Below, one piece after another: positions 61,556 through 64,000 of a stretch of 64,000 bases of DNA. The notes below the pieces were generated by a model. The model was given only the letters and a program-made list of their open reading frames with translations, had not been told where the DNA came from and searched no databases. This DNA comes from CANKHA01 sp963750965 (GTDB lineage Bacteria > Pseudomonadota > Alphaproteobacteria > Rhizobiales > Xanthobacteraceae). The translations under genes and the position numbers were made by a program. Numbering within the stretch: the stretch's first letter is position 1; each line of letters opens with the position of its first letter. Location of the stretch: the NCBI GenBank assembly GCA_963750965.1, contig CAVVSK010000010.1:124001-188000 (forward strand). Reading direction: 5' to 3'.

Positions 61556-62515
61556 TTATTTCTTTGTCGCTTTGTCGTAGGGCGCGAGGTACCAGAAGTC
61601 TTCGACTTTCAGCTCGGCGGGCGAGCCGGTGAGCTGGCCGGCTTCGGTGTAGAATTCGAAGTCGGCCTTGGCGGCGTCGCCGCCGCCGGTCTTGTAAAGG
61701 CCTTCCTTGACGCCGGTGGTGTAGAAGGCGGTGGTCTTTTCCACGATCTCTTTCGGCAGATCCTTCAGCATGCCGCGCTTGACGCGCTCCTGCTCGATGA
61801 TGGCGGGGTTCTTCTGCATCTCGTCCCAGAGCTTGACGAATTCCGCGACCAGGATATCGGCCTTGTCCTTGTTCTTGTCGAGCCAGTCGGTGCGGGCGAA
61901 GAGGATTTCGTCGCTTGAGGGGTTTTCGACGCCCGGCAGCGCCATGAATCGGTCGCCGGCCTTTTCCATCAGGATCTTGGTATTCGGCAGGTCGAGGATG
62001 GTGGCTTTGATCTGGCCGTTCATCAAGGCGACGATCCGGTTGTCCGAGCCGGCGATATAATTACGCTGGCCGAACTCGATGCCTTGGCGCTTTGCCATGA
62101 TATTGCCGATCGCTTCGGTGCCGCTGCCGCGCGCATGGAAGGTGAAGGGCTGGCCGTTAAGATCCTTCCAGGACTTGTAGGCGGCCTTGTCGACGATCGG
62201 GAAGAACACCAGCCGCGTCAGCGAGACGAGGTTCTTCACCGTGCCTTTGGACTTCTGCATCACCGAATAGGGCGTTGCGATGCCGATCTGCGCCTGGCCG
62301 CTGATCACGGCCTGTACGGCGAGCTCCTCCTTGGAAAAGGGCGTGATCTTCAGATCCACGCCTTTTTCCCTGGCGCGCTCAAAAGCGATCGCCATGGCCA
62401 GGGTCTCGACCGAGACCGGCTCACCGAGCGCAACTTGTACTTGCTGTGCGGAAGCAGGCGCGGTCAGCGCCGCACTGGCAGCCAGGATCAATGCATAAAT
62501 GGACAGGTGGGACAT
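61556..62515 (-). CDS. NitT/TauT-type ABC transporter substrate-binding protein
   Basis: Periplasmic receptor of the importer. Signal peptide ~1-23 (MSHLSIYALILAASAALTAP, cut after ASA). The mature fold resembles the NMT1/THI5-like and TauA families: FSKEELAVQAVISGQAQIGI, SWKDLNGQPFTFHARGSG, ILDLPNTKILMEKAG. Length 319 residues. First gene of the operon, followed by a strong hairpin that may keep its mRNA level higher than that of the membrane subunits. Substrate unknown. Confidence 0.92.
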   Translation of the reverse strand: MSHLSIYALILAASAALTAPASAQQVQVALGEPVSVETLAMAIAFERAREKGVDLKITPFSKEELAVQAVISGQAQIGIATPYSVMQKSKGTVKNLVSLTRLVFFPIVDKAAYKSWKDLNGQPFTFHARGSGTEAIGNIMAKRQGIEFGQRNYIAGSDNRIVALMNGQIKATILDLPNTKILMEKAGDRFMALPGVENPSSDEILFARTDWLDKNKDKADILVAEFVKLWDEMQKNPAIIEQERVKRGMLKDLPKEIVEKTTAFYTTGVKEGLYKTGGGDAAKADFEFYTEAGQLTGSPAELKVEDFWYLAPYDKATKK

Positions 62516-62935
62516 CAGCTCTCCTCCCGTGCAGCTCCCTTCCCCGGGGCGGCACCTCTTGGGTGTTTATTACGGCATTTATTACGGCATTATCGACTTG
62601 AGCAACAGCCAAAGGCAATCAGCCCTTTGGAGGGAAGCGCGGCACTCCGCCACAGTAATGGAAATTAACAAACAATATCAGGCAATAACGGCCGGCCTTG
62701 GCAGGCGAGCCCGTGCCATCTACTTGGCTCATGCGATTGCTGCAAGAGGCCCGTGCAGGTGCTGCCGGGCTTCTCGCCCCTCGACCGAGGCACTCAAGCG
62801 CAAATCCGGCTCCGGCGTTTTTTCCTTCGAATGTGTGGAACTGTACACAAGGCGATTGGTTGTCTTACATCGGGCCGCGTATTTTAGCGCTGAGCTGTGC
62901 GCTCTCCGGCCCAGTAAGAACGAATGGAAACTCAA
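62516..62935. other. Intergenic region upstream of the ABC operon, with a 12-bp tandem repeat
   Basis: A 420-bp gap that should hold the promoter of the leftward ABC operon. TTTATTACGGCA is repeated in perfect tandem at 62566-62577 and 62578-62589, about 50 bp upstream of the operon start, a position suited to a regulator site. An open frame at 62658-62996 runs through the region but its sequence lacks a plausible protein pattern. Nothing else was recognised. Confidence 0.5.
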
Positions 62936-63130
62936 ATGTCGGACCCAGCGCATCTTCGCGCCAAGGCGCAGCTTTGCTCCGCCATCGCCGAGCTGATGAG
63001 CGACCCGGCGGATGCCAACATGGCGCGCCAGACGGCGGAGCAATATGCTTCGCTGGCTGAAAAGGCAGAGCGAGAATGGGCGGACCGACAGGCCATTGCC
63101 ATGCGATCTGCCGGCAAGGCCTCAGGCTAG
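62936..63130 (+). CDS. Small helical protein of unknown function
   Basis: A 64-residue protein from ATG 62936 (or 68 from ATG 62924). It is Ala/Glu/Arg-rich and helical: LRAKAQLCSAIAELMSDPAD, then QTAEQYASLAEKAEREWADR. No export signal. GGAAA precedes ATG 62936. I recall similar short uncharacterised proteins in Rhizobiales but cannot assign a family. Confidence 0.6.
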   Translation: MSDPAHLRAKAQLCSAIAELMSDPADANMARQTAEQYASLAEKAEREWADRQAIAMRSAGKASG

Positions 63131-63344
63131 CGGCGCGCGCCGATCCCGCTGGCAATTTTCCAACCTGGCATTGAGGCGAACAAATCGCCCCGTCGGAGCT
63201 GCGGTTTGCCAAGGGCACTACCGGTTTTCAGCGTGTACTGATCCCATCGTCATCGTCGGGGTAAAGACGCGCGCGCTCTCCGGGCGTCCTGGATAAAGGG
63301 TGCGTCAGGACGTGCTAAGTTTGACCCGCAAAGCGGGACAACAC

Positions 63345-64000
63345 ATGACACCCAGAGATTGGATTGCGCCCGGCGTCATCGTTGCGATTATGACCGTGTG
63401 GCTCGCATTGTCCGCCGGACGCTTTGCTTCAATCGACAATCAGTACGCTGGCATTGTTGCGAGAATCAACGAGCTTGAGGCCAAGTTGGATCGGAGCATC
63501 AGCGCCATTTCTGCTGCTAATAGTCAGCACGCTGACATCGCCAAAACGATGGCTGGGCTCGAGGTAAGGTTGGATCGGAGCACCAGCGCCATTTCCGCTG
63601 CAGGCGATCAGTATAACGACATCGTTAAAATGGTCGCTGGGCTTGAGGCCAAAATGGATCGGGGCATCAGCGCCATTTCTGCTGCAAATAATCAGTACGC
63701 TGACATCGCCAAGACGATCGCTGCGCTCGAGACCAAGTTGGATCGGGGCATTCGCGCCGTCTCTGCTGCAGACAGTCAGCACGCTGACATTGCCAAAAGG
63801 CTGGCCGATCTCGATGCCAGGATTGACCGCAGCCTTAGCAGTCTTTCTGGTCAACTCGACGGCGTGGTGCAACAACAGGGCGCACTTGCCGGCCAGTTCG
63901 GTGAAATGCAGAGGGAATTGAATTTTTTCAAGATGCGACTGGAAAGTATTCGCGAGAAACTGGAGGCGCCGCCGGTTCAGACCGACTCCGCAGCCCCCCG
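63345..64000 (+). CDS. Membrane-anchored coiled-coil repeat protein, 3' end outside window
   Basis: An open frame from ATG 63345 to the window edge (218 codons, no stop). A membrane segment at ~9-24 (PGVIVAIMTVWLALSA) is followed by a coiled coil: four tandem 28-residue units (47-158), each starting K/R-[LM]-D-R and containing SAISAA, Q[HY]-x-DI-x-K and [AD]-LE/D-x, with a partial unit before. Twenty-eight residues are four heptads. The tail (QGALAGQFGEMQRELNFFKM) continues the coil and then becomes Pro-rich. GGGA lies upstream. It resembles envelope-spanning or scaffold proteins, function unknown. Confidence 0.75.
   Translation, partial: MTPRDWIAPGVIVAIMTVWLALSAGRFASIDNQYAGIVARINELEAKLDRSISAISAANSQHADIAKTMAGLEVRLDRSTSAISAAGDQYNDIVKMVAGLEAKMDRGISAISAANNQYADIAKTIAALETKLDRGIRAVSAADSQHADIAKRLADLDARIDRSLSSLSGQLDGVVQQQGALAGQFGEMQRELNFFKMRLESIREKLEAPPVQTDSAAP
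63483..63818 (+). repeat. Four tandem 84-bp coding repeats
   Basis: Units at 63483-63566, 63567-63650, 63651-63734 and 63735-63818 encode the 28-residue coiled-coil repeats. They share runs such as GATCGG-G/A-GCAT, CAGCGCCATTTCTGCTGC and CTGACATCGCCAA but differ at many sites, so they are not recent copies. Unit length is a multiple of three, so gain or loss would keep the frame. Confidence 0.85.

Noticed and set aside
62658..62996. A protein-coding gene upstream of the ABC operon
   Set aside because: The frame has no ribosome site, mixes Cys and Arg runs with no pattern, and overlaps the better supported small gene at 62936.
63483..63818. CRISPR array from regularly spaced repeats
   Set aside because: Units are contiguous 84-mers without spacers, diverged, and lie in frame in a coding sequence.

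Overview
The window looks like a piece of an alphaproteobacterial chromosome, most likely Rhizobiales (Hyphomicrobiales, Bradyrhizobiaceae/Xanthobacteraceae-like). The support is high G+C, the alphaproteobacterial division/cell-wall gene order, a long FtsZ with the terminal peptide DIPAFLRRQ, SspB next to FumC, a PHA-system protein, and the palindromic repeat types typical of this order. Species cannot be told from this sequence alone. No rRNA, tRNA, CRISPR array, prophage or complete insertion sequence was seen.

Region 1 (1-29690, almost all +) is the dcw cluster: ftsI (3' end), murE, murF, mraY, murD, ftsW, murG, murC, murB, ddl, ftsQ, ftsA, ftsZ, lpxC, then bamD, recN and ligA. Together they build lipid II, place the septum and start lipid A synthesis. 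The cluster is interrupted twice. A Tat-type beta-carbonic anhydrase lies between murD and ftsW. A ~6.5 kb block (cytochrome b561, an Fe3+-type ABC importer, a LigB-family dioxygenase) lies between murB and ddl, and a degenerate copy of the murB 3' end lies inside that block. murE, murF and the carbonic anhydrase carry five apparent +1 frameshifts within 4.3 kb, most simply sequence errors.

Region 2 (29.7-46.4 kb) is accessory and rich in envelope or secreted products: a trypsin-like protease followed by a small secreted protein sharing its propeptide motif, an MFS exporter, aminopeptidase P, PrmA, Cu/Zn SOD, a membrane methyltransferase, a reprolysin-like metalloprotease, a PHA-system protein, an L,D-transpeptidase, two CAP-domain proteins, GlsB and YidB family proteins and several small secreted proteins. 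A 27-residue membrane peptide at 40058-40141 is easily missed.

Region 3 (46.5-64 kb) holds UvrD helicase, a winged-helix/alpha-beta-hydrolase fusion regulator, a GlcD/Dld-type FAD oxidase, a 1222-residue AsmA protein, a ribbon-helix-helix protein, fumC, sspB, a four-gene NitT/TauT-type ABC operon, and at the right edge an unfinished membrane-anchored coiled-coil gene with four 84-bp repeats.

The most interesting signals are repeats. A 268-bp element upstream of ligA has inverted palindromes around a decayed GIY-YIG nuclease gene. Two different palindromic elements lie in frame inside housekeeping genes (prmA and uvrD). Other points are a protease whose best start codon is AUA, a possible protease/stand-alone propeptide pair, and DnaA-box-like sites on both sides of sodC.
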